From an uncultured Coriobacteriaceae bacterium (GTDB lineage Bacteria > Actinomycetota > Coriobacteriia > Coriobacteriales > Atopobiaceae): DNA of 5,736 nucleotides. Positions 1 to 5,195 of this stretch are shown piece after piece. The notes below the pieces were generated by a model. It worked only from the letters and a program-made list of their open reading frames with translations, did not search any database and had not been told where the DNA came from. The translations under genes and the position numbers were made by a program. Where the stretch lies: assembly GCA_900552935.1 (NCBI GenBank), contig USBN01000061.1, positions 1 to 5,736 of the forward strand, written 5' to 3'. Every line of letters starts with the position of its first letter. Position 1 is the stretch's first letter.

Positions 1-8
1 CGCATGGG

Positions 9-14
9 TAGAAT
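9..14 (+). promoter_or_regulatory. Possible -10 box for the mrp operon
   Basis: The hexamer TAGAAT matches the sigma-70 consensus TATAAT at five of six positions and lies 66 bases before the mrp start codon. The matching -35 region would lie off the left edge, so it cannot be tested here. If real, transcription would start near position 21 and the hairpin at 34-58 would lie in the 5' leader. The match may be chance. Confidence 0.2.
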
Positions 15-33
15 GGAGTCCGTGTTCCAAGCG

Positions 34-58
34 GCGTCGGCGCGCCACGCGCCGTCGC
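34..58 (+). promoter_or_regulatory. Hairpin upstream of mrp
   Basis: Inverted repeat with two 11-base arms pairing at 10 positions (one T-T mismatch at 37/55) around a three-base CCA loop at 45-47. The core is GGCGCG/CGCGCC. Only three T residues follow (60-62), so as an intrinsic terminator for an upstream gene it would be weak. The mrp ribosome binding site (GGAG, 72-75) lies 13 bases past the stem. It could be a leader structure, an mRNA-stabilising hairpin or the end of a preceding transcript. Confidence 0.4.
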
Positions 59-80
59 GTTTCCAAGAAACGGAGCCCCA

Positions 81-1010
81 ATGGCAGATCAGAACGGAAT
101 TCCCCAGTTTGAGCTGGGCGATCTTTCGCGCGTGCACCACCTTATCGGCGTCGTCTCCGGCAAGGGAGGCGTGGGCAAGTCCCTCGTGACGGGCATTCTC
201 GCCCGCGAGCTCTCTCGTGCCGGCAAGACCGTCGCCATCCTCGACGCGGACATCACCGGCCCCTCCATCCCGCACATGTTCGGCATGGCCGACAAGCGCG
301 CCCAGGTCGAGGACGGCCACCTTCTCCCGTGCGTCTCGAAGCATGGCGTCAAGGTCATGAGCGCCAACCTCGTCCTTGAGGACGAGTCTCAGCCCGTCCT
401 GTGGAGGGGTCCCGTCCTCGGCGGTGCCATCCGCCAGTTCTGGGGTGACACCGCATGGGGCGACGTCGACTACATGCTCGTCGACATGCCTCCCGGAACG
501 GGCGACGTCGCGCTCACCGTCTTCCAGAGCCTACCGATTGAGGGCATCGTCATCGTCACCAGCCCGCAGGACCTCGTCTCGATGATCGTGGGCAAGGCCG
601 TGAACATGGCCGCCCAGATGGAGATTCCGGTCCTCGGCCTCGTGGAGAACATGAGCTACGCGGTTTGTCCGCACTGCGGCGAGCACATCGCGGTCTTTGG
701 CGAGAGCAAGCTCGCGGAGGTCGCCGCTGGCTACGGCCTGCCCGTGCTCGGTACGCTCCCGATCGACCCCGCCATCGCCGCGGCCTGCGATGACGGCACC
801 TTCGAGGACGCCCTGCCCGAGGGCCTCCTGTCCGACGCCGTCGCCTTTGCCCTCGACCTCCCCGAGCTCGAGGTTGCCGAGCAGGAGCCCAAGCCTCGCG
901 AGCCCACGATGGCAGAGCGAGCCGCTGCCGCCGCTGCCGCCTACAAGGCGAAGAAGGCCGATGCCGCGGATGGCGGCGACACCGTCGACGTGACCCCGAG
1001 CGAGGTCTAG
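81..1010 (+). CDS. mrp: Mrp/NBP35 (ApbC) family Fe-S carrier P-loop ATPase
   Basis: Predicted cytoplasmic ATPase of 309 residues in the Mrp/ApbC/NBP35 branch of the MinD/ParA superfamily. Known members bind a [4Fe-4S] cluster as a dimer and transfer it to apoproteins. Visible motifs are the deviant Walker A GKGGVGKS (27-34, signature Lys28), switch motif DADITGPSIPHMFG (55-68), WRGP (108-111), Walker B LVDMPPGTGD (133-142), and the cluster-binding CPHC (Cys196/Cys199) after ENMSY. The N-terminus begins almost directly at the P-loop. It lacks the MIP18/DUF59 domain of some Mrp proteins and the Cys-rich leader seen in many anaerobe homologues. After about residue 265 there is an extra acidic, Pro/Glu then Ala/Lys-rich tail (MAERAAAAAAAYKAKK) with no recognised fold. 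ATG is the only start codon in its open stretch and has GGAG 5 bases upstream. The next gene starts 1 base after its stop. Family assignment is firm; client proteins are unknown. Confidence 0.95.
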   Translation: MADQNGIPQFELGDLSRVHHLIGVVSGKGGVGKSLVTGILARELSRAGKTVAILDADITGPSIPHMFGMADKRAQVEDGHLLPCVSKHGVKVMSANLVLEDESQPVLWRGPVLGGAIRQFWGDTAWGDVDYMLVDMPPGTGDVALTVFQSLPIEGIVIVTSPQDLVSMIVGKAVNMAAQMEIPVLGLVENMSYAVCPHCGEHIAVFGESKLAEVAAGYGLPVLGTLPIDPAIAAACDDGTFEDALPEGLLSDAVAFALDLPELEVAEQEPKPREPTMAERAAAAAAAYKAKKADAADGGDTVDVTPSEV

Positions 1011-1011
1011 C

Positions 1012-2379
1012 GTGGCGACTCGCCGCAAGACTTCCGCCGGCGCGGCGCGCGCGAGGGAGCGGGAACAGGCCCTCGCTGCCGCCGCTGGCGTTGCCCTGCC
1101 CAAGCGCGTTGACGTCGCCGTCATAGGCGGCGGTGCGTCTGGTCTCGCGTGCGCGATTGCTGCCGCCGAGGCAGGCGCCTCCGTCGTCGTGCTCGAGCGC
1201 GACCTCGCTTGTGGCAGGACGATCCTCGCCACGGGCAACGGCCGCTGCAACTTCGCGAACGCCGAGCTCGATCCAGCTCGCTACCGCAACCCCGAGTTCG
1301 TCTCCGCCGTCATGGGGAAGCCGGCTGCGGCGCTCGAGGACATCCTCGGCTTCTTCGCAGGTTGCGGCCTTGTTTGGGCGGAGGAGGAGGGCAGGCTCTA
1401 CCCGCGCAGCCGCCAGGCGGCGAGCGTGCGCAATGTCCTGCTCGCCCGTGCGGCGCGTGCCGGCGTCACGTTCGCGCCCGCCCGCGAGGTCACCTCGCTC
1501 AAGCAGCGCGGCACGTCTTGGGGCGTTCGCTTCGATCAAGCCTGGGATGGTTGTTCCGCCTCGTTTGACGCCGGTGCCGTCGTGGTCGCCTCTGGCGGCG
1601 GGTCCGCGCTCGTGCGTGGGCTGGGCATTTCCGTTGCGGACGAGTCTCCCGTGCTTTGCGCGCTCGCCGCGGTGGGGCCGGCACCCTCGTTGCTCGATGC
1701 GCTCGACGGGCGCCGCGCCCGTTGCGTGGCGTCCCTCACGCGAGGGGGTCGCGTGGTGTTTCGCGAGGCGGGGGAGGTGCTCTTCCGTCCGTACGGGCTC
1801 TCCGGCATCGTTTCGTTCGACCTGTCGAGGAGGGCGCATCCCGGTGACATGGTCGAGCTCGACCTTGCCCCGGACGTTGGCGCCTGGGAGGTCGACACGC
1901 TCGTCGCGAGTCATCCCGGCGAGGCGACCGCCCTCGACGGCATCCTCGATCCGGTGATCGCGGCTGAGCTCATCGCCCTCGCCGGCGGTCCTGGCGCGGA
2001 TGGCCTCGCCTGGCGCGTGGCACCGCTCGTGAAGGGCTTGCCCTTCCGCGTGACCGGCCTTGCGGACGAGGCACATGCGCAGGTGACCCGCGGTGGCATC
2101 GACGTCTCCGCGCTCTCCGCGGACACTCTCGCCATCGCGGGTGCGCCCGGGCTCTTCGCTTGCGGCGAGGCCATCGACGTGGACGCCGATTGCGGCGGCT
2201 TCAACCTCGCCTGGGCGTGGTCGAGCGGGCTGCGCGTCGGTGCTGCCGCTGCCGAGGCGGGTATCGCCGCACGCCCGTCTGTGGTGGAGGCCGAGAAGGG
2301 CTTCGATGCCGTCGTGCCCGCTGGCTCCTGCGCTTCACGTTCGTCCAGCTCAAAAGCCAAGGGAAGCTCCGCATGCTAG
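1012..2379 (+). CDS. HI0933/BaiN-type NAD(P)/FAD-dependent flavoprotein
   Basis: Predicted soluble flavoprotein of 455 residues in the HI0933-like family (also annotated BaiN/RdsA or aminoacetone-oxidase-like). Visible features are an N-terminal Rossmann FAD site VAVIGGGASGL (35-45) with the ribose-binding acid at Glu62, the family hallmark ILATGNGRCNF (71-81), a second dinucleotide-type stretch VVVASGGGSA (190-199), EVLFRPYGLSG (255-265), TRGGI (359-363), and the C-terminal FAD signature CGEAIDVDADCGGFNL (384-399). GTG is the only possible start between the in-frame stop at 991-993 and the Rossmann fold; GAGG at 1002-1005 is correctly spaced. Two oddities stand out: the usual Gly-rich GSTGDG loop after the second glycine motif seems replaced by a shorter stretch (about 198-205), and there are extra tails at both ends, roughly 30 basic/Ala-rich residues at the start and 38 Ser-rich ones at the end. 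The substrate cannot be predicted; some relatives act on bile-acid intermediates, but that should not be carried over. Confidence 0.88.
   Translation: MATRRKTSAGAARAREREQALAAAAGVALPKRVDVAVIGGGASGLACAIAAAEAGASVVVLERDLACGRTILATGNGRCNFANAELDPARYRNPEFVSAVMGKPAAALEDILGFFAGCGLVWAEEEGRLYPRSRQAASVRNVLLARAARAGVTFAPAREVTSLKQRGTSWGVRFDQAWDGCSASFDAGAVVVASGGGSALVRGLGISVADESPVLCALAAVGPAPSLLDALDGRRARCVASLTRGGRVVFREAGEVLFRPYGLSGIVSFDLSRRAHPGDMVELDLAPDVGAWEVDTLVASHPGEATALDGILDPVIAAELIALAGGPGADGLAWRVAPLVKGLPFRVTGLADEAHAQVTRGGIDVSALSADTLAIAGAPGLFACGEAIDVDADCGGFNLAWAWSSGLRVGAAAAEAGIAARPSVVEAEKGFDAVVPAGSCASRSSSSKAKGSSAC
2359..2366 (+). promoter_or_regulatory. Ribosome binding site for the third operon gene
   Basis: AAGGGAAG ends 6 bases before the ATG at 2373 and lies inside the last codons of the preceding flavoprotein gene. 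It fixes the start of the third gene: the same frame stays open further upstream, but that stretch is only a shadow of the preceding gene. Ribosomes finishing the upstream gene would stop right at this start, favouring coupled translation. Confidence 0.6.
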
Positions 2380-4046
2380 AGATCTCAAACCTCAAGATCG
2401 CCCTCGCCAGACTCGATGGCACGCCCGAGTCTGAGCGCCGCGCGGTTCGCGCCGCCGTTCTTCGTCGCCTGCACGTCGCGCCGGATGACGTCACGGGCGT
2501 CGAGCTGCGCCGCCGCTCCGTTGACGCTCGCAAGCGCGACAACGTGCACCTCACGGTGACGGCGCGGGTGACGCTGCGCGGCGGGGCGAATGCGGAGAGG
2601 ACCCTCCTCGCCAAGCTCGCGCGTCGCAAGAACGACCGCGGTATCCAACAGGTCGAGGACAATACGCCGCTGCTCCCGCCGCGCGTCGCGAAGTCCCCAG
2701 CCCAGCGGCCCGTCGTGGTCGGCGCAGGCTGCGCGGGCCTCTTCTGCGCGCTCGCGCTCGCGTCGGCAGGGCTCGATCCCATCCTGGTCGAGCGCGGCGA
2801 CGATGCCAGCCGCCGCGGCGAGGCCGTCCGCCGCTTCAACGAGACGGGCGAGCTCGACTGCGAGAGCAACATCCAGTTCGGCGCGGGTGGTGCCGGCACC
2901 TTCTCCGACGGCAAGCTCACCACCGGCACGAAGAGCGCCCTGCACCGCCTCGTCCTCGACACCTTCGTGGAGGCGGGCGCTGCGCCAGAGATTGCCTGGG
3001 ACGCGAAGCCGCATATCGGCTCGGATGTCCTGCCGGGTGTTGTTGACCACATCTGCGCGCGCATTTGCGAGCTTGGCGGCGAGATCCGCTTCCGTACGAG
3101 GCTCGTGGGCATCGACATGGCGGGCGGCACCACCTCGCCGCGCGTCGAGGCCGTCTCCCTCGAGCGCCGAGAGCCGTCCGGCCTTCTCGTGGAGGAGCGT
3201 CTTCGCACGGACGCCCTCGTCCTCGCCTGCGGACATTCCGCCCGCGACGTCTTCGAGCTCCTGCGTGACCTGGGCGTCGCTCTCGACCGCAAGACTTTCG
3301 CCATGGGCGTGCGCATCGAGCACCTCCAGGTTGACATCGACCGCGCGCAGTACGGTCTCTCCGCCGGCCACCCCGCGCTTGGGGCAGCTCCCTACAAGCT
3401 CGTGGCACATCTCCCGAGCGGCCGCAGCGCTTACAGCTTCTGCATGTGCCCCGGCGGCTACGTGGTCGCCGCTGCGAGCGAGGAGGGCGGCGTCGTCACG
3501 AACGGCATGAGCCTTGCGGCCCGTGCCGGCACCAATGCGAACTCGGGTCTGCTCGCCAACGTCTTGCCGAGTGATCTCCCCGGCGACGACCCGCTTGCCG
3601 GTATCGAGCTCCAGCGCCAGTGCGAGCGCGCGGCGTTTGAGATGGGTGGCGGCGGCTACGTCGCCCCGGCGCAGCTCGTGGGAGACTTCCTGCGTCGCGA
3701 GGCCTCGAGTGCTGCCGGCCGCGTCAGGCCCACCTACCCGCGCGGCGTTGCCTGGGGCGAGGTGGACGGGTGCCTTCCGCCCTACGTCGCCGAGACCCTG
3801 CGCGAGGCCATTCCCGCCATGGCACGCCACCTCCGCGGTTTCGATGATGCCGAGGCCGTGCTCACAGGCGTCGAGAGCCGCTCGAGCTCGCCGGTGCGCG
3901 TCACGCGCGGCGAGGGCTTCCAGAGCGTGAGCCATGCCGGCCTCTTCCCGGCGGGCGAGGGCGCGGGCTATGCGGGCGGCATCATGAGCGCCGCGACCGA
4001 CGGCCTCCGCGTCGCCGATGCCGTGATCTCTGCGCTCGCAGGGTAG
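2373..4046 (+). CDS. COG2509-type FAD-dependent dehydrogenase (uncharacterised)
   Basis: Predicted cytoplasmic flavoprotein of 557 residues in the uncharacterised FAD-dependent dehydrogenase family COG2509. Residues 1-105 form a small alpha/beta N-terminal domain containing the RRRSVDARKRDNVHL segment (46-60). The FAD-binding Rossmann motif VVVGAGCAGLFCALALA is at 114-130, with Glu140 at the ribose position. Family hallmarks follow in order: FGAGGAGTFSDGKLTT (169-184), KPHIGSD (212-218), ACGHSARD (285-292), FAMGVRIEH (309-317), FCMCPGG (356-362), NANSGLL (388-394), PTYPRGV (453-459), ESRSSSPVR (501-509) and the C-terminal FAD motif GEGAGYAGGIMSAATDG (528-544). All expected blocks are present, so the gene looks intact. 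Its ATG overlaps the stop of the upstream flavoprotein by 7 bases and is served by AAGGGAAG. The family's reaction is unknown. The CMC pair (Cys357/Cys359) is a possible redox-active or substrate-site feature, which is inference. The gene is last in its operon, followed by a hairpin and a terminator. Confidence 0.9.
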   Translation: MLEISNLKIALARLDGTPESERRAVRAAVLRRLHVAPDDVTGVELRRRSVDARKRDNVHLTVTARVTLRGGANAERTLLAKLARRKNDRGIQQVEDNTPLLPPRVAKSPAQRPVVVGAGCAGLFCALALASAGLDPILVERGDDASRRGEAVRRFNETGELDCESNIQFGAGGAGTFSDGKLTTGTKSALHRLVLDTFVEAGAAPEIAWDAKPHIGSDVLPGVVDHICARICELGGEIRFRTRLVGIDMAGGTTSPRVEAVSLERREPSGLLVEERLRTDALVLACGHSARDVFELLRDLGVALDRKTFAMGVRIEHLQVDIDRAQYGLSAGHPALGAAPYKLVAHLPSGRSAYSFCMCPGGYVVAAASEEGGVVTNGMSLAARAGTNANSGLLANVLPSDLPGDDPLAGIELQRQCERAAFEMGGGGYVAPAQLVGDFLRREASSAAGRVRPTYPRGVAWGEVDGCLPPYVAETLREAIPAMARHLRGFDDAEAVLTGVESRSSSPVRVTRGEGFQSVSHAGLFPAGEGAGYAGGIMSAATDGLRVADAVISALAG

Positions 4047-4049
4047 GCT

Positions 4050-4070
4050 CGGCCCGCGCCTCGCGCGCCG
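4050..4070 (+). other. Stop-proximal GC hairpin after the flavoprotein operon
   Basis: Beginning 4 bases after the stop codon, CGGC-C-CGCG pairs with CGCG-C-GCCG around a CCT loop, giving 8 pairs and one C-C mismatch. There is no T tract, so it is not a classical terminator. It could protect the 3' end of the mRNA against exonucleases. In such GC-rich sequence a chance hairpin is also possible. Confidence 0.3.
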
Positions 4071-4139
4071 CCGCCCGGTTACCGTCTCGTGCGGGGCTTG
4101 CGCGTATGCCTTCATCTGTGAGCGATGGATGGAGACGTT

Positions 4140-4163
4140 CGGGCGGGATTCGCTCGTGTTTTT
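4140..4163 (+). terminator. Rho-independent terminator of the mrp-flavoprotein operon
   Basis: CGGGCG (4140-4145) pairs with CGCTCG (4151-4156), six pairs including one G-U, around a GGATT loop. It is followed at once by TGTTTTTA, which has five consecutive T residues and is the only such run in this intergenic region. It lies about 95 bases after the last stop of the first operon and ahead of the second operon's promoter candidates, which fits separation of two transcription units. Confidence 0.6.
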
Positions 4164-4209
4164 ATCTATAGGCCGCTCAGGGCTATTCAGGTTAGCTCGC
4201 AGGATGCGA

Positions 4210-4275
4210 AGTTGACCGCCCAACTCTGTACAACTCGCATTCTACGTGCGGAAACGTTACAAATGGGCAACTCGC
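4210..4275 (+). promoter_or_regulatory. CAACTC repeats around a TTGACC -35-like element
   Basis: AGTTG-N6-CAACT (4210-4225) is an inverted repeat that contains the -35-like hexamer TTGACC (4212-4217). CAACTC occurs at 4221-4226, 4231-4236 and 4268-4273. The first two are exactly 10 bases apart, one helical turn, and the last two extend to CAACTCGC. No strong -10 sits 16-18 bases after TTGACC (TCGCAT at 4235-4240 is poor), so this may be a regulator-binding area rather than a core promoter. No known regulator site was recognised. Confidence 0.3.
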
Positions 4276-4285
4276 GACGTTCGCG
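4273..4285 (+). promoter_or_regulatory. Operator-like inverted repeat CGCGA-N3-TCGCG
   Basis: A perfect 5-base inverted repeat with a CGT centre. It covers the place where the -35 element of the downstream TATGAT box would fall (4280-4285 at 17-base spacing). A protein bound here could block or replace -35 contacts. The site is short and GC-rich, so chance occurrence is a real possibility. Confidence 0.25.
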
Positions 4286-4302
4286 CGCAGGCTCGTCTGC
4301 GC

Positions 4303-4308
4303 TATGAT
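4303..4308 (+). promoter_or_regulatory. Candidate -10 box for the scaffold-GGGtGRT operon
   Basis: TATGAT matches TATAAT at five of six positions and is the best -10 match seen in the intergenic region. The -35 at 17-base spacing is TTCGCG, only three of six matches, so the promoter would be weak alone or helped by an activator. Transcription would begin near 4315, giving a leader of roughly 128 bases that contains the tandem stem-loops before the gene. Confidence 0.4.
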
Positions 4309-4335
4309 TGCAACGTCTGTGGAAGCCGCGTTCGC

Positions 4336-4421
4336 TTGCGGGCGCGCAACACGATGGACGCCGCGGCACCGGGGAGTGTCGTGGTCCGTATGCGCCGGAT
4401 TCGCCGTCTTGGCGTGCCGGC
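4336..4421 (+). promoter_or_regulatory. Structured 5' leader with tandem stem-loops
   Basis: Three successive hairpins can be drawn. First is TTGCG/CGCAA with a GGCG loop (4336-4349). Second is a long stem at 4354-4389: ATGGAC pairs with GTCCGT (one T-G wobble), and after a 2-base GC bulge CGCGGCAC pairs with GTGTCGTG (two G-U pairs) around the loop CGGGGA, 14 pairs in all. Third, at 4394-4421, GCCGG pairs with CCGGC outside CGCC/GGCG, with an ATT/TG internal loop and loop GTCTT. The last stem ends 10 bases before the ribosome binding site. There is no T run after it, so it is not an intrinsic terminator. It matches no riboswitch class I recognise. Confidence 0.4.
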
Positions 4422-4431
4422 TCGCGCAAAG

Positions 4432-4438
4432 AAAGGAG
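4432..4438 (+). promoter_or_regulatory. Ribosome binding site of the scaffold gene
   Basis: AAAGGAG, a near-consensus Shine-Dalgarno sequence, ends 4 bases before ATG 4443. It decides the start in favour of this ATG over an in-frame upstream TTG at 4308 and an internal ATG at 4470. The spacing is slightly short but the match is strong. It directly follows the last leader stem-loop, so folding of the leader could affect access to it. Confidence 0.65.
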
Positions 4439-4442
4439 AGGC

Positions 4443-5177
4443 ATGCAGTATTCACAGGAAGTGGAGAACATGTGCCCCGTCGCCAAGGGTGCTTACCACG
4501 GCCCCGCGCCCATCCCCGAGGAGGGCAAGTGGGTTCAGGCCAAGGAGATCTCTGACATCTCTGGCCTTACGCACGGTGTGGGTTGGTGCGCTCCCCAGCA
4601 GGGTGCCTGCAAGCTCACGCTGAATGTCAAGGAGGGCATCATCGAGGAGGCCCTGGTCGAGACCATCGGCTGCTCCGGCATGACCCACTCCGCCGCCATG
4701 GCTTCCGAGATTCTTCCCGGCAAGACCATCCTCGAGGCCCTCAACACCGACCTCGTCTGCGACGCTATCAACGTCGCCATGCGCGAGATCTTCCTGCAGA
4801 TCGTCTACGGTCGCAGCCAGACCGCGTTCTCCGAGGGCGGCCTGCCCGTCGGCGCCTCCCTCGACGACCTCGGCAAGGGCCTTCGCTCCCAGGTCGGCAC
4901 CATGTTCGGCACCAAGGCCAAGGGCGCTCGTTACCTCGAGCTCGCCCAGGGCTACGTCACCCGCATGGCGCTCAACGACAAGAACGAGATCATCGCGTTC
5001 GAGTTCCTGAACCTCGGCAAGTTCACCGACGCCCTCAAGGCTGGTAAGTCCGCTGAGGACGCCATCCAGGGCGCCATGGGCCACTACGGCCAGTGGGACA
5101 ACGCCGCCAAGTACATCGATCCGCGCACTGACGAGGAGACCCACTCCGTCGCCAGCACGTTCCCGGTTCACGAGTAG
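4443..5177 (+). CDS. IscU/NifU-like Fe-S cluster assembly scaffold protein
   Basis: Complete 244-residue cytoplasmic protein resembling the IscU/NifU N-terminal scaffold fold, on which [Fe-S] clusters are built before transfer. The core is GACKLTLNVKEGIIEEALVE (54-73) followed by TIGCSGMTHSAAMASEI (74-90) and GKTILEAL, corresponding to the IscU pattern of a beta sheet, a GC-G-A-AS-S loop and a GKT helix. Cysteines are Cys11, Cys49, Cys56, Cys77 and Cys106. Cys77 sits in the canonical ligand loop; which others act as ligands cannot be settled by eye. At 244 residues it is well above the roughly 130 of IscU, having an N-terminal segment with CPVAKGAYHGPAPIPEEGKW (11-30) and a C-terminal domain from about 145. 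The start has AAAGGAG. No signal peptide or membrane segment is seen. It is followed after 18 bases by a GGGtGRT-family gene, its usual partner in anaerobes as I recall. Specialised clients or partners are unknown. Confidence 0.85.
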   Translation: MQYSQEVENMCPVAKGAYHGPAPIPEEGKWVQAKEISDISGLTHGVGWCAPQQGACKLTLNVKEGIIEEALVETIGCSGMTHSAAMASEILPGKTILEALNTDLVCDAINVAMREIFLQIVYGRSQTAFSEGGLPVGASLDDLGKGLRSQVGTMFGTKAKGARYLELAQGYVTRMALNDKNEIIAFEFLNLGKFTDALKAGKSAEDAIQGAMGHYGQWDNAAKYIDPRTDEETHSVASTFPVHE

Positions 5178-5180
5178 AAA

Positions 5181-5186
5181 GGGAGG
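5181..5186 (+). promoter_or_regulatory. Ribosome binding site of the GGGtGRT gene
   Basis: GGGAGG, part of AAAGGGAGGG, lies 9 bases before ATG 5196 and begins 4 bases after the scaffold stop codon. It is a near-perfect Shine-Dalgarno sequence, so the second gene should be translated efficiently by itself. Spacing indicates one mRNA with the scaffold gene; there is no terminator or promoter-like sequence in the 18-base gap. Confidence 0.7.
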
Positions 5187-5195
5187 GATATAACC

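Larger units (their letters stand above)
4047..4442 (+). other. Long intergenic regulatory region between two operons
   Basis: About 400 bases without a credible gene. Short open stretches on both strands lack ribosome binding sites and any recognisable protein family, and no tRNA-like fold was seen. From left to right it holds a stop-proximal hairpin, an intrinsic terminator, a weaker interrupted hairpin (ATAG-G-CC/GGG-CTAT, 4168-4186), repeats resembling operators, a candidate promoter, and a structured leader for the scaffold gene. The stretch from about 4157 to 4270 is visibly less GC-rich than the flanking genes, as expected of a promoter region. Confidence 0.7.

Noticed and set aside
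4..189. Short plus-strand frame at the left edge overlapping mrp
   Set aside because: Overlaps more than 100 bases of a certain gene in another frame and has no ribosome binding site; whether the first bases include the end of an upstream gene cannot be told from this window.
556..2076. Minus-strand open frame of 506 codons across mrp and the HI0933-type gene
   Set aside because: Spans two well-identified plus-strand genes, has low-complexity Arg-rich sequence and no family motif.
2160..2372. Upstream extension of the third gene in the same frame
   Set aside because: It is an out-of-frame shadow of the HI0933 gene's conserved C-terminal FAD motif; ATG 2373 has a good ribosome binding site and the N-terminal family domain begins there.
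2385..4223. Long open frame on the minus strand (612 codons) opposite the COG2509 gene
   Set aside because: Product is Arg/Ala/Glu/Gly-rich with no recognisable domain, it mirrors a gene with all family motifs intact, and long antisense frames are expected in high-GC codon-biased DNA.
4125..4307. Possible 60-codon small gene in the intergenic region
   Set aside because: No ribosome binding site, runs through the intrinsic terminator and the promoter repeats, and shows no recognisable features.
4308..4442. Upstream in-frame TTG start extending the scaffold protein by 45 residues
   Set aside because: No Shine-Dalgarno before it, it overlaps the best -10 box, and the extension is Arg-rich with no family similarity; ATG 4443 has AAAGGAG.
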